A DNA stretch of 64,000 bases from Oleiagrimonas soli (GTDB lineage: Bacteria; Pseudomonadota; Gammaproteobacteria; Xanthomonadales; Rhodanobacteraceae), in NCBI RefSeq assembly GCF_000761445.1, contig NZ_KN196470.1, positions 1,472,823-1,536,822 of the forward strand, written 5' to 3'. Every line of letters starts with the position of its first letter. Position 1 is the first letter of the stretch. A program made the translations under genes and the position numbers. Below are positions 55,115 through 64,000 of this stretch, piece by piece. The notes beneath the pieces are model-generated. The model was not told the origin of the DNA and did not search any database. It saw only the letters and a program-made list of their open reading frames with translations.

Positions 55115-56541
55115 GTCTCTGGCCCGACTCGCTGTCCTCGCGCATCGCGTTGATGATCGGCGTGAGCATCATCCTTCTGCTCGGCGTGGCGGCGATCGCG
55201 ATGGATCAGCTCGTCGACGCCGAGATGCAGCAGCGCTTCGACGCCAGTCTGCTGTCACAGGCGCAGGCGGTTTCCGCCCTGGTCGAAGTCGGCCCGAACG
55301 GACTGGACATGGACGAACTGCAGCGCGAGCCCTCGCATCTGCTGCTCGGCAACGCGCGCACCACGTATGTCGTGCAATGCAGCAACGGCCAGCGTTTCAG
55401 CAGTCCGACGGCGGCCGAGCGATATCCGTTCGACTGGCGCAACACGCCCGATGACAAGCCGCATTTCACCGACATCGACGCTGGCGGCGTGCAGCAGCGC
55501 GCGGTCTGGTTCGGGTTCCGCCCGGCGCCGGCCGAACACGCGGCGGTGGCCGGTCGGCCGATGGATATTCCCGATTGCCGCATGCTACTGCTGCTGCCGC
55601 GCACCCAGCTCGACCGCATCCTGTTCGCCATCGACGGCATTCTGCTGATCACGCCGATGCTGGCGTTGATTGCGGTCCTGCTGCTTTCGCCATGGCTCGT
55701 GCGGCGAGGGCTGCAACCGTTGTCCGCGCTCGCCGAGCACATGCGCGATGTCGGGCCGCACGCGCCGGGCCAGCGGTTGCCGCCGACCCGCACGCGTGAA
55801 CTCACGCCGCTGACTCAGCGTTTCAACGAAGTGCTGACGCGGATGGACGACAGCATGCAGCGCGAGCGGCGTTTCGCCAGCGCGCTGGCGCACGAGACGC
55901 GCACGCGCCTGGCCGAGCTGCGCACGCTGGTCGATGTCGAGCGCAGCTATCCCAGCGGACGCCCGCTCGCGGATCTGCTGGCCGACGTCGGCGTGATCGG
56001 CAGCGAACTGGAGAACACGGTGTCCAGCCTGCTGCTGCTCACGCGGCTGGAGGCCGGGCTGGAGAAACTCGAGTGCGAGCGCGTCGACATCGAGGCGCTG
56101 GTGTCGAAGCAGTTGGCGGGGCTCGACGATGTGCTGACGCGCCGTCATGTACGCATCGAACGGACCACGACGCTGCCCGTGTTCCTGCGCAGCGATGCTT
56201 CGTTGCTACGCATCATCGTCGGCAACCTGCTGCGCAACGCGGCGGTGTACGCGCCCGAGGGGGCAACCGTGGAACTGGCGTGGGACGCGGACGGCCTGCG
56301 TGTGATCAATCCGGCTCCCGAACTGGATGCGGACGAAGTCGCACACCTGGGGCGGCGTCACTGGCGCAAGCACTCGGCCGACAACGAGGGGCACGCCGGG
56401 CTGGGATTGAATCTGGCCATGGCCGCCGCGCGTGCGCTGGATGTGCAGTTGAGCTTTGTGCTCGACGACGATCAGCGCCTGCGCGCCGACTTGCGCTGGG
56501 CGGCGGCCGTCATTGGAAGCGATGCACGAAGCCGACGCTGA
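55111..56541 (+). CDS. Membrane sensor histidine kinase
   Basis: This 476-residue kinase has two membrane helices (about residues 12-32 and 170-195) enclosing a periplasmic sensor of about 140 residues with two cysteines. A HAMP-like linker, dimerisation domain and ATPase domain follow. The phospho-His box reads FASALAHETRTRLAELRTLV, where the usual Pro after Arg-Thr is Arg. The N box is IVGNLLRNAAVYAPEGA and the G box is GHAGLGLNLAMAAA. The start is GTG overlapping the regulator stop. Its 3' end overlaps the convergent PAP2 gene by 32 bases. The sensed signal is unknown. Confidence 0.92.
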   Translation: MSLWPDSLSSRIALMIGVSIILLLGVAAIAMDQLVDAEMQQRFDASLLSQAQAVSALVEVGPNGLDMDELQREPSHLLLGNARTTYVVQCSNGQRFSSPTAAERYPFDWRNTPDDKPHFTDIDAGGVQQRAVWFGFRPAPAEHAAVAGRPMDIPDCRMLLLLPRTQLDRILFAIDGILLITPMLALIAVLLLSPWLVRRGLQPLSALAEHMRDVGPHAPGQRLPPTRTRELTPLTQRFNEVLTRMDDSMQRERRFASALAHETRTRLAELRTLVDVERSYPSGRPLADLLADVGVIGSELENTVSSLLLLTRLEAGLEKLECERVDIEALVSKQLAGLDDVLTRRHVRIERTTTLPVFLRSDASLLRIIVGNLLRNAAVYAPEGATVELAWDADGLRVINPAPELDADEVAHLGRRHWRKHSADNEGHAGLGLNLAMAAARALDVQLSFVLDDDQRLRADLRWAAAVIGSDARSRR

Positions 56542-57148
56542 AACCGCCCGGTAGCCAGCCGAGGATCAGCGGACTCTTGCGTCGCGCGGCCCAGATGCCG
56601 ATGCCGGTGCCCAGTGCCGCGCCGGCCAGCACGTCGGTCTGCCAGTGGCCGTGGGTCTTCATGCGCGCGACCGCGTCATAGGCCGGGAGCAGGGCGAGTG
56701 CGTACACGGCCGGATGCTCGCTGCCGTAGCGCACGATGAAGGGCGTGACCGCGCCGCTGAGTGCGGCGACCTCGCCGCTGGGGAAGCTCTGGTAGCCGCT
56801 GCCCTGAAAGAAGTCGTTGGGGTTGTCCGTCTGCGAGGGACGCTTGCGCTGGAAGCCGAGCTTGAGGCCCGCCGAAGCGATGCCGGAGAAGGTCATCGCG
56901 TCCAGCGAACGCCAGAAGGTGTCGCCCAGGCGGCTCTGGTCGCCCAGGGCGAAGGAACCGCCGATCACGGTGATGATCATGCCGTACTGCAGGTCTTTCT
57001 GAGTGCTGCGCTTCCAGATGCCGCTGTTGTCGTAGTGCAGCTTGTGGTCGATGCCCAGCGGACCGCCGCCGTAGGCGTGGGCAGGGGCGGCGTGGAACAG
57101 GCACGCCAACAGGGCCAGGGTCGGCAGAACGAAGGCGAGGCGGCGCAT
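56510..57148 (-). CDS. PAP2-family phosphatase-like protein with altered motif
   Basis: This 212-residue protein has a signal peptide (LAFVLPTLALLACLFHAAPAHA) and the acid phosphatase fold of the PAP2 superfamily. Motif 1 is in KLGFQRKRPSQTDNP, motif 2 in SFPSGEVAALSGAVTPF and motif 3 in ARMKTHGHWQTDVLAGAALG. In motif 2 the normal PSGH is PSGE, so the general acid/base His is replaced. Catalysis may be changed or lost, although the other two motifs are kept. Likely substrates in the family are lipid or polyprenyl phosphates. It starts at ATG 57148; the gene overlaps the kinase gene at its 3' end. Confidence 0.85.
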   Translation of the reverse strand: MRRLAFVLPTLALLACLFHAAPAHAYGGGPLGIDHKLHYDNSGIWKRSTQKDLQYGMIITVIGGSFALGDQSRLGDTFWRSLDAMTFSGIASAGLKLGFQRKRPSQTDNPNDFFQGSGYQSFPSGEVAALSGAVTPFIVRYGSEHPAVYALALLPAYDAVARMKTHGHWQTDVLAGAALGTGIGIWAARRKSPLILGWLPGGFSVGFVHRFQ

Positions 57149-57419
57149 GGCAAGAGGCTCCGGACGCGGTCGCGCGCGTCGTTGCGGTTCGGGTGCCCTG
57201 AACGTAGCCCGGTAGGCTTTACGAATGCTTAGGTCGGTGTGGGCACGTGCCGGCCATGGGGCACCATCGTCTGCCCGAGCGGCGCGGGTCGATGCTGTAC
57301 GGATGCGACAACGGAATGCGTGCACCGCGATGCACGCCCGTCATCGACCGGCTATGCCAGCGAAGCCGGCGCCGACGCCACGTATGCCCAAGCATGCCGT
57401 GGCGTCGAACGTGGCGCGA

Positions 57420-58589
57420 TCACGCGGCCGAGGCCGATGCGTGCCTGGCGTGCCTCTCGCGGTGCAGGCGAGCGATCCACTGCGAGGCCTGCTCGGCCAC
57501 TTGCGCGCCGGACATCTCGGCATGCGTGTGGATGGCGCGGTTGAGGTCGCCATAGGGCGCGTACTTGGCGGCGTTGTCGCGCGAGAACAGTCCCAGCGTC
57601 GGTGTGCCCACCGCGCTGGCCAGGTGCATCACGCCGCAGTCGGCGCTGATGAAGCCGTCGAGGTTGGCCAGCACCGCCGCCAGCTTGCGCAGGTTGCGCG
57701 AGAAGAACGGATGCGCCGTGCCGGGAAGCTGCGACAGACCGTGTTCGGCGAGGATGTCGACGATGCGCACGTCCGGCTGCCGCTCGCGCAGCGTAGCGAC
57801 GAAGTCCTGCCACCAGTCTTCCGGATAGCGTTTGTCGCCGGTCGCATTGGCGAAGATGCCCAGCACCGGTCGTTGCTCCGGCGCATCGGCGGGCGAATCG
57901 AGAATGGCGTCCACCACGCACTTGCCGCGCGTGAGTTCCAACGGGTCCAGACCGACATGCAGACGCGGCCACTCGCGCGTGCTGGCGCAGCCCAGGGCCA
58001 CGCGCAGCAGATGCACGTTGCGCAGCGCGAAGTGCTCGGGGCAGCCGTGATGGTAGCTCGCCAGCGGCGTGCCGGCCTCGGCGTCGTAGGGAAAGCCGAT
58101 CTTGTAGCGCGCCGAGCAGGCGCCCAGCAGCAGTCGCCCCATGTTGGATTGCAGGCAGGCGTCGATCGCCAGGTCGTAGCGGTCGTGAGTCACGCTGCGT
58201 ATCAGACGCAGTGCGCGCAGCGGATGGCGCGGAATGCGGCGTGGCAGGCTGACGATGCGACGGATCTGGAAACGGGTGCCGAACAGCGTTTCGGCCGCGC
58301 AACCTGCGCCGAGAATGTCGATCTCGGCGCCCGGATACAGCGCTTCCAGTTCGCGCAGCAGCGGGCTGATCAGCACCGTGTTGCCGAGACGATGGTTGGG
58401 ACGGCAGACCAGAATCCGGTGGATGCCGTGCACGGGGAGAGCGCCTGGTGCGCACAGTTGCGCGTCGATGGCGCGCAAGCGGCGGCCAAGCAGGCTGGCG
58501 AGGATCTTGCGGCGTTCCTTTTCCGCGCGACCGATAAAGGCCATACCGGAGGATTCGGGCATGACCTGTTGCAGGACGTGTTCGCGCAT
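57420..58589 (-). CDS. Family 9 glycosyltransferase (heptosyltransferase-like)
   Basis: This 389-residue protein resembles ADP-heptose:LPS heptosyltransferases, which build the lipopolysaccharide core. Visible features are ILVCRPNHRLGNTVLISPLLRELEALYPGAEIDILG in the N-terminal domain, LGIFANATGDKRYPEDWW at the start of the C-terminal domain, and the nucleotide-sugar site GFISADCGVMHLASAVGTPTLGLFSRDN. An N-terminal basic extension precedes the core domain. I use the ATG at 58589; a TTG at 58619 would add ten residues. Sugar donor and acceptor cannot be fixed from sequence. Confidence 0.88.
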   Translation of the reverse strand: MREHVLQQVMPESSGMAFIGRAEKERRKILASLLGRRLRAIDAQLCAPGALPVHGIHRILVCRPNHRLGNTVLISPLLRELEALYPGAEIDILGAGCAAETLFGTRFQIRRIVSLPRRIPRHPLRALRLIRSVTHDRYDLAIDACLQSNMGRLLLGACSARYKIGFPYDAEAGTPLASYHHGCPEHFALRNVHLLRVALGCASTREWPRLHVGLDPLELTRGKCVVDAILDSPADAPEQRPVLGIFANATGDKRYPEDWWQDFVATLRERQPDVRIVDILAEHGLSQLPGTAHPFFSRNLRKLAAVLANLDGFISADCGVMHLASAVGTPTLGLFSRDNAAKYAPYGDLNRAIHTHAEMSGAQVAEQASQWIARLHRERHARHASASAA

Positions 58590-58623
58590 GGATTCCGAGA
58601 GCGTGTCGGGTTTGCGCAAGGCT

Positions 58624-58647
58624 AGGCGGGCAGACTTAGGCCCGCCT
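58624..58647 (-). terminator. Hairpin between the RND operon and the glycosyltransferase gene
   Basis: AGGCGGGC and GCCCGCCT form a perfect 8-bp stem with an 8-nt loop, about 20 bases after the RND pump stop on the minus strand. It lacks a clear U-tract. Confidence 0.6.
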
Positions 58648-58667
58648 TAGCGGATGTATGCATAGCG

Positions 58668-61600
58668 TTATCGGCGCGTGGCGCCGCGTTCGGTGAGCCA
58701 GGCGTGCAGGGCCGGCATCACCAGCAGCACCAGCGGCACCTGCACCAGCATGCCGGAGATGATGGCGACGGCCAGCGGCTGCTGCATCTGTGCACCTCGG
58801 CCCAGGGCCAGCGCCAGCGGGGCCAGGGTCAACATGGCGGCGATGGTCGACATCAGGATCGGCCGCATGCGGTGGCGACCGGCGTAGCGACGCGCTTCCT
58901 GCGGTTCCATGCGCTGGCGGGCATCCTCGTACTCGGAGAAGTAGAAGATCGCCAGTTCGGTGACGATGCCGACGATCATGGTCATGCCCATGATGGCGGT
59001 GATGTTGAGCTGGATGCCGGTCGCCCACAGACCGACGAACACCATCGACAGCGCCAGCAGCGGCATGAGCATGATCGACAGCGCCACGCGGAAGCTCTCG
59101 TAAAGGAACAGCAACAGCGTGAACACCAGCGCGATGGCCGCCAGCAGCACCAGGGTCAGGTCGTGGAAGGCTTTCTGCTGCTGCGCGTAGAGACCGCCCA
59201 ACTGGTAGTACATGCCGGTCGGCACCATGCCCTGACGGGCCAGCACATGTTTCACGTCGGCGATGGTCGAACGGAGGCCGCGGCCGTTGATGCGCGCGGT
59301 CACCGCGACCATGCGCTTGAGGTTGTCGCGGTCGATCTCGGGCTGGCCGTTGACCTCCTGCACTTTGGCCAGTTGCGACAGCGGCAGGACGTGCCCGTCG
59401 TGGCCGCGGATCGGCAGCGATTCCAGTTGCTCGACCCGCGCGTGGTCGTGTCGCGGCAGCCACACGCGCACGCCGGTCATCTTCGGGCCCTGCGGCAGCT
59501 CGGCCGAGACCACGCCGCCGACGGCCTGTTCTACCTGCGCGGTGACCTGGTCCGGGGTCAGGCCGATCAGGCCCGCGCGGTCGGGATCGACATGCACTTC
59601 CAGCGCGTCGCCGGCTGGGTTGATGCCGTTGCGCACGTCGACCACCCCGGGCACCTTGCCGATGGCCTTGGCGACTCGCATGGCTGTACTCGAAAGTTTC
59701 TGCGGTTGGTCTCCGAACAGCTTGATTTCAATGGGTTGTGGAACTTCGGTGAGATCGCCGATCAGGTCTTCCATCAACTGCGAAAGCTCGATGTCCAGGC
59801 CCGGGACCTTGTGTTCGACCTGCAGCCGGATGTTCTCCATGACGGTGTCGATCGGCGGTCGGTTGCCGTTCTTCAGCCGGATGAAGAAGTCGCCGGTGTT
59901 GGCTTCGGTCAGGCCGCCACCGAGCTGCAGGCCCGTGCGCCGGGAGTAGGTGGACACATTGGGATTGGCCTGGATGATCTTTTCCACCTGCCCGAGCAGG
60001 CGGTCGGTTTCGACCAGCGAGGTGCCGGGTTTGGAGATGTAGTCGAGGATGAAACCGCCTTCGTCCATCTGCGGCATGAAGCCGGTGCTGACGCGGGTGT
60101 AGGCCAGTCCGCCCAGCGCCAGCAGCGGCAGCACGGCGAGCAGAATCAGCAGCGGGCGACGCACCATCTTGTCGAGCAGATGTTCGTAGCCGGTCTGCAG
60201 GCGGCGGGTCAGCCGGCTGGGTTCGGGTTCGTGCGCGTGGCGTTCGTCGATCAGCCAGTTCGCCAGCAGCGGCACCGCGACCCAGTTCAGGAGCCAGGAA
60301 ATGATCAGCGCGCTGGCCATGGTCAGCGAGAGCGCCTTGAAGAAGGCGCCCGTCACGCCGGACAGGAACGCCAGCGGCAGGAAGATGACCACCGTGGCCG
60401 CGCTGGAGCCGGTGAGCGGGCGCGTGAATTCCCATGCGGCGTGGGTGATGCGCGAGGCAATCGGACCCTCGCCGTCGCGGATGCGGCGCATGATGTGTTC
60501 GAGCATCACCATCACGTCGTCGACGATCAGGCCGACGGCCGCCGCCATGCCGCCCAGCGTCATCATGTTGAAGCTCATGTGCAGCACGGACAGCAGCAAC
60601 ACCGTCACCGCCAGCACGGAGGGCACCACGATCAGGGCGACCAGGATGACCCGCGCGTTGCGCAGGAACAGCAGCAGCACCAGGCCGGCCAGGACCACGC
60701 CGATGCCGATGGCGTCGCGCACGCTGGCGGCCGCGCCCTTGACCAGCTGCGTCTGGTCGTACCAGCTGGCCAGTTTCACGTGCGGCGGCAGGGTGTAGTG
60801 GGCCAGGCGCTGTTTCACCTCTCTGGCGATCTGCACGCTGTTGGCCGAGGGCTGCTGGTAGACCTGCAGCAGCACCGCATCGTGTCCGTCGGCCTTGACC
60901 CGAATCCACTGCGGGACGTGATCGAGCTTGATGTTGGCGACGTCGCCCAGATGCACGATGCCGCCCGAACCGGCGCGTATCACGATGTCGCGCAGCGAAG
61001 TCAGGGTGTCCGGCTGGTTGTTGGCCAGCAGCAGGAACAGCTTGTAGTGGTCCTGGATGCGTCCCATCGCGCGGATGGTGGCGGCGCCGGACACGGCGTG
61101 GTCGAGATCGGCGAGGGTCAGTCCGTGCGCGCGCAGTCGGTTCATGTCCACGTCGACGTGGTATTCGCCGACGGTGCCGCCCTGCACGCCGATGTGCGCC
61201 ACGCCGTCGATGCTCGAAAGCAGGGGGCGCAGCTGGTACTTGGCCAGATCGTGCAACTGGGTGGGGTTGAGCGTGTCCGAGCGCAGGCTGTAGGCGAGGA
61301 TCGGATAGGTGATCGGATCCATGCGTTCGGTCTGCACGCGCGTGCCCGCGGGCAGGTCGGGCAGGGTTTGCGAGACGGCCGAATTGACGTTCAGCAGGGC
61401 GCGTCCCATGTCCGAGCCCCAATCGAAACGCGCCTGGATCTCGGCGCTGCCGCGGCTGGTGGTCGAGCGCACATCGCGCACGCCGCGCACGTTGCGTACC
61501 GCGTCCTCGATCGGCGTGGTGACCTGCACGGCCATCTGGCTGGCAGGGCGGTCGCCGGCGTCGAGGCTGATGCGCACGCGTGGAAACGATACGTCGGGGA

Positions 61601-61709
61601 ACAGCGAGACCGGCAGGCGGAAGGCCGCCATGATGCCGCCCACGGTGAGCATGAGGGCGAGGAACATCAGCGAACGTTGATGTTGGCGCATCCATTCGGT
61701 GATCTTCAT
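58668..61709 (-). CDS. RND efflux pump, inner-membrane permease
   Basis: This 1013-residue proton-driven transporter has 12 membrane helices and two large periplasmic loops. The N-terminus has the classic first helix and FRLPVSLFPDVSFPRVRISLDAGDRPASQM. The fourth helix holds the proton-relay pair in GLIVDDVMVMLEHI. Drug-type pumps share such an Asp-Asp pair, whereas heavy-metal pumps usually have a different sequence here, so a heavy-metal role is not favoured. The C-terminal half repeats the pattern (YESFRVALSIMLMPLLALSMVFVGLW). The start overlaps the adaptor stop by 4 bases. It completes a tripartite system; the substrate is unknown. Confidence 0.92.
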   Translation of the reverse strand: MKITEWMRQHQRSLMFLALMLTVGGIMAAFRLPVSLFPDVSFPRVRISLDAGDRPASQMAVQVTTPIEDAVRNVRGVRDVRSTTSRGSAEIQARFDWGSDMGRALLNVNSAVSQTLPDLPAGTRVQTERMDPITYPILAYSLRSDTLNPTQLHDLAKYQLRPLLSSIDGVAHIGVQGGTVGEYHVDVDMNRLRAHGLTLADLDHAVSGAATIRAMGRIQDHYKLFLLLANNQPDTLTSLRDIVIRAGSGGIVHLGDVANIKLDHVPQWIRVKADGHDAVLLQVYQQPSANSVQIAREVKQRLAHYTLPPHVKLASWYDQTQLVKGAAASVRDAIGIGVVLAGLVLLLFLRNARVILVALIVVPSVLAVTVLLLSVLHMSFNMMTLGGMAAAVGLIVDDVMVMLEHIMRRIRDGEGPIASRITHAAWEFTRPLTGSSAATVVIFLPLAFLSGVTGAFFKALSLTMASALIISWLLNWVAVPLLANWLIDERHAHEPEPSRLTRRLQTGYEHLLDKMVRRPLLILLAVLPLLALGGLAYTRVSTGFMPQMDEGGFILDYISKPGTSLVETDRLLGQVEKIIQANPNVSTYSRRTGLQLGGGLTEANTGDFFIRLKNGNRPPIDTVMENIRLQVEHKVPGLDIELSQLMEDLIGDLTEVPQPIEIKLFGDQPQKLSSTAMRVAKAIGKVPGVVDVRNGINPAGDALEVHVDPDRAGLIGLTPDQVTAQVEQAVGGVVSAELPQGPKMTGVRVWLPRHDHARVEQLESLPIRGHDGHVLPLSQLAKVQEVNGQPEIDRDNLKRMVAVTARINGRGLRSTIADVKHVLARQGMVPTGMYYQLGGLYAQQQKAFHDLTLVLLAAIALVFTLLLFLYESFRVALSIMLMPLLALSMVFVGLWATGIQLNITAIMGMTMIVGIVTELAIFYFSEYEDARQRMEPQEARRYAGRHRMRPILMSTIAAMLTLAPLALALGRGAQMQQPLAVAIISGMLVQVPLVLLVMPALHAWLTERGATRR

Positions 61710-62755
61710 GATCCGGCCTTGCGCACGGCGTCCCCGTCGGACAGCTCATACGCGCCCGCCACGATGACCGGCAGGTGGGCGTCGAGTTTGCCGCGGACGC
61801 CGACGGTGTCGCCGTCGGGTTGCACGACCTTCACGTCCACACGATGCGCGTGGCCCTTGCTGGCCTGGAACAGATAGTGGCCGCGCTTGTCCTCGAGCAC
61901 GGCTTCCCGGGGTACCGCCCAGGCGACGAACTGCGTGGTCTGGATACGTGCGCTGATCGGACTGCCGACCGCCCAGCGCGCGGCGATATCGGCCGGGATG
62001 GTGGCCCACACCGGTACCAGTCCGCTGCTTGGGTCGATGGCGTGGCCGACCATGTCGACCGTGCCCATGTGGCTGCCATGCTTGCCGTACACCGGACGCA
62101 GCTGCACCGGCATGCCGACATGGATGCGCGTGGCCAGGTCCGGCGGGACGCCCAGCTGCGCGCGCAGGTCGGCACCCGGCGTGAAATCCAGCAGCAGTGC
62201 ATCGGCTGCGACGTATTGACCACGCTCCACATGCAGCGCCGTGACCACGCCGCCGCCGGGCGCGCGCAGCACGTATTCGGTCTGACCGTTGCCCAGCGCG
62301 CGCTGCGCCTGCATCGCGGCCTGCGCGTCATCGCGCTGGCGCTGTGCGCTGGCGACCTGTTCGCGCGTGGCCAGATGTTCGCGGAAGAGCTTCTGCATGC
62401 GCTGGAGATGGCCGCGAGCGAGGGTCAGGTCGTGTTCGGCCTGGCGGTAGGCCTGCCGTGCAGTCGGGTCGGTGTGCATGCGCAGCAGTGCCTGGCCTTT
62501 CGAGACCGCCTCGCCAGGGATCACCGACAGGGCATCGATGCGTCCGGCATGCGGCAGTTCGAGACGCTCCTGGTGACGGCTGTCGGCCACGGCGCGTCCC
62601 CAGGCCGAGATGCTGTCGTGGAAGCTGTGTCGGGTGGGGGTGACGGTGGTGATGGCCACGCTGGCGGTCATCGAATCGTTGCCGGAGGAGGAGCAACCGG
62701 TCAGCAGGGCCAGCAGGGAGAAGCCTGCGAAGACGAGAAAGCGGGGCCGGTTCAT
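61706..62755 (-). CDS. RND periplasmic adaptor lipoprotein (membrane fusion protein)
   Basis: This 349-residue adaptor connects the inner-membrane pump with the outer-membrane channel. It is a lipoprotein: FAGFSLLALLTGCSSSG contains a lipobox with Cys at about residue 21. The lipoyl half-motifs (LPHAGRIDALSVIPGEAVSKGQALLRMHTD and YVLRAPGGGVVTALHVERGQYVAADALLLDF) flank a short alpha-hairpin, followed by a beta-barrel domain (LRPVYGKHGSHMGTVDMVG). The gene overlaps the TolC-type gene upstream and the pump gene downstream by 4 bases each. Confidence 0.92.
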   Translation of the reverse strand: MNRPRFLVFAGFSLLALLTGCSSSGNDSMTASVAITTVTPTRHSFHDSISAWGRAVADSRHQERLELPHAGRIDALSVIPGEAVSKGQALLRMHTDPTARQAYRQAEHDLTLARGHLQRMQKLFREHLATREQVASAQRQRDDAQAAMQAQRALGNGQTEYVLRAPGGGVVTALHVERGQYVAADALLLDFTPGADLRAQLGVPPDLATRIHVGMPVQLRPVYGKHGSHMGTVDMVGHAIDPSSGLVPVWATIPADIAARWAVGSPISARIQTTQFVAWAVPREAVLEDKRGHYLFQASKGHAHRVDVKVVQPDGDTVGVRGKLDAHLPVIVAGAYELSDGDAVRKAGS

Positions 62756-64000
62756 GGGCGTCCATCCGTGTTGTGCATGCGTTGGTTCGCGGCGACGTCC
62801 GCGCGACCGGCATCGGACCAGTCGCCGCCGAGCAGGGTTTCCAGCGCGATCGAGGCCGTGGCGCGCTGCTGGCGCAGATCGTCGAGTTGCAGGTCGGCGT
62901 CCAGCGCGCTGGCGCGGATGGTCAGCCAGGTCGGCCAGTCCAGGGTGCCGTCGTGCCAACGAGCGGTGGCGGCCTGGCCAGCGCGATCGAGTTGTCGGGC
63001 GTGCGCCTGGGCGGCCTTGATCTGGGCGTCCAGCGTGTTCAGCACGGCGAGCAGGCGGTGCATGTCGCTGCGCGTGGACAGCAACCGTTCGCGGTAATCG
63101 TCGGCCATGCTTTGACGCGTGGCGCGAGCGATCGCGATCTGACCGCGGTTGCGGTTGAACAGCGGCAGGGACAGGCCGACGCTGATGCCGCTGGTGTAGA
63201 CGTTGCTGGTGTCGCGCGCGCGGTTGAAGCCCACCTGGATGTCGGGAAACTGTCCGAGGATGGCCGTGCGGACCTGCGCTTCCTGCGCCGCATAGCCGGC
63301 CTGCAGGGCCAGCAGATCGGGGCGGCGTCGGGCCAGGTGCGCGTCCGCGGCTTTCACCTGGGCCATGGTCGGTTGCGGCTGCCAGGCCGGTCCGGTCAGG
63401 TGGAGCGGTGCATCCGGCGCCAGACCCAGCAGCAGGCGCAGGGCGTGTTCGGCGTCGTCGAGCTGGCGGGTGGTGTCGGCCAACCGGTTGCGCACGTTGG
63501 CGACGGCGTCGAGACCGGCACTGGCGCCCGCATAATCGAGATTGCCTTCGCGCAAGGCTTGATCGAGCGTGCCCTGGAAACCGTGCAGCGCTGTCGCTTC
63601 GCGTTGCAGGCGCTGCTGCTGCGCGCGCAGGGACTCGACCTGATCGAACAGCCGTCGCGCTTGGGCGATGGTCTGCCATTCGGCCCAGAGCAGGTCCAGA
63701 CGAACCTGGCGCTGCGTCGCGCGGGCGCCGGTCACACGCGCAGAGCGGGTGAGCAGGGCGCCGAGGTCCATGCTCAGGCCCAGTCCGAAGGCATGGGTCA
63801 GTGCCGGATCGCTACCGCTCGGGCGGTCGAGGCTGGCGGACAGCTGCGGGTCCGGTAGCAGACCGGCGTCGAACGCCTGCGCCCGAGCGACGCCGAGCCG
63901 ATCGCGCAGGACACGCAGATGCGGATTGTTGGCGACCGCCAGCATCGCGGTTTCGGTGATGTCGAGACCGTCGCCGGGATCGAAGCGGTGATGCCGCAGC
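62752..64000 (-). CDS. TolC-family outer-membrane efflux channel (5' part beyond window)
   Basis: The frame stays open to the right window edge, so the N-terminus and start are missing. About 416 residues are visible. They show the internal duplication of the outer-membrane efflux family, with helices such as MLAVANNPHLRVLRDRLGVARAQAFDAGLLPDPQLSASLD in the first half. The second repeat has HLARRRPDLLALQAGYAAQEAQVRTAILGQFPDIQVGFNRA followed by GISVGLSLPLFNRNRGQIA. The residues before the internal Met (PGDGLDITETA) also fit the family. It is the first gene of the three-gene efflux operon seen here; an upstream regulator could lie outside the window. Confidence 0.92.
   Translation of the reverse strand, partial: LRHHRFDPGDGLDITETAMLAVANNPHLRVLRDRLGVARAQAFDAGLLPDPQLSASLDRPSGSDPALTHAFGLGLSMDLGALLTRSARVTGARATQRQVRLDLLWAEWQTIAQARRLFDQVESLRAQQQRLQREATALHGFQGTLDQALREGNLDYAGASAGLDAVANVRNRLADTTRQLDDAEHALRLLLGLAPDAPLHLTGPAWQPQPTMAQVKAADAHLARRRPDLLALQAGYAAQEAQVRTAILGQFPDIQVGFNRARDTSNVYTSGISVGLSLPLFNRNRGQIAIARATRQSMADDYRERLLSTRSDMHRLLAVLNTLDAQIKAAQAHARQLDRAGQAATARWHDGTLDWPTWLTIRASALDADLQLDDLRQQRATASIALETLLGGDWSDAGRADVAANQRMHNTDGRP

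Noticed and set aside
58704-61877. A 1057-codon plus-strand frame opposite the RND pump
   Set aside because: Antisense shadow; the minus strand carries a full-length RND transporter with intact motifs.

Overview
The window is GC-rich chromosomal DNA that looks like a member of the Xanthomonadales (Lysobacterales). The evidence is the order argG-argE-argB-(GNAT)-argC-argH-proB-proA, an argB that carries an extra acetyltransferase domain (bifunctional N-acetylglutamate synthase/kinase), and a deacetylase that closely resembles Xanthomonas N-acetyl-L-citrulline deacetylase. These point to the acetylated-citrulline arginine route known from that order. Genus cannot be fixed from this sequence.

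Layout. 1-8.6 kb: arginine and proline biosynthesis on the + strand, tightly packed and closed by a strong terminator. 8.8-12.4 kb: a decayed integron cassette array. It has three complete attC sites and one truncated one, four whole or partial cassettes, no integrase in the window, a truncated IS110-type transposase, a GFA-family gene and an HU 3' fragment. Copies of a 22-26 nt hairpin repeat lie at the break points. 12.4-15.5 kb: aldo/keto reductase, a small conserved protein, gluconokinase and TspO. 15.5-24.3 kb, minus strand: a secreted protein of unknown function, gamma-glutamyltransferase, kynureninase plus ACMS decarboxylase (kynurenine pathway), a FUSC-type membrane protein, the EF-P paralogue EfpL/YeiP and a short-chain dehydrogenase.

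24.4-44.3 kb: the most striking locus. A perfect TGTGA-N6-TCACA palindrome (CRP/Clp type) precedes a SapC-family gene, a 17.3-kb gene for a 5770-residue two-partner-secretion exoprotein resembling the LktA-type filamentous adhesins, and its TpsB transporter, which overlaps it by 4 bases. A PAS-GGDEF-EAL cyclic-di-GMP protein is convergent with it. Since Xanthomonas Clp is a c-di-GMP-responsive CRP homologue, a surface-adhesion module under c-di-GMP/Clp control is a reasonable hypothesis.

46.2-50.7 kb, minus strand: leucine/isovalerate catabolism (methylglutaconyl-CoA hydratase, a cupin, methylcrotonyl-CoA carboxylase alpha, HMG-CoA lyase). 50.9-53.3 kb: a feoA-feoB operon with a Cys-rich third gene behind a good Fur box. 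Then come htpX with a heat-shock-like promoter, an OmpR-type two-component pair, a PAP2-family protein and a family 9 glycosyltransferase. At the right edge is a tripartite RND efflux operon (TolC-type, lipoprotein adaptor, RND pump) whose first gene runs off the window. No tRNA, rRNA or CRISPR array was recognised.
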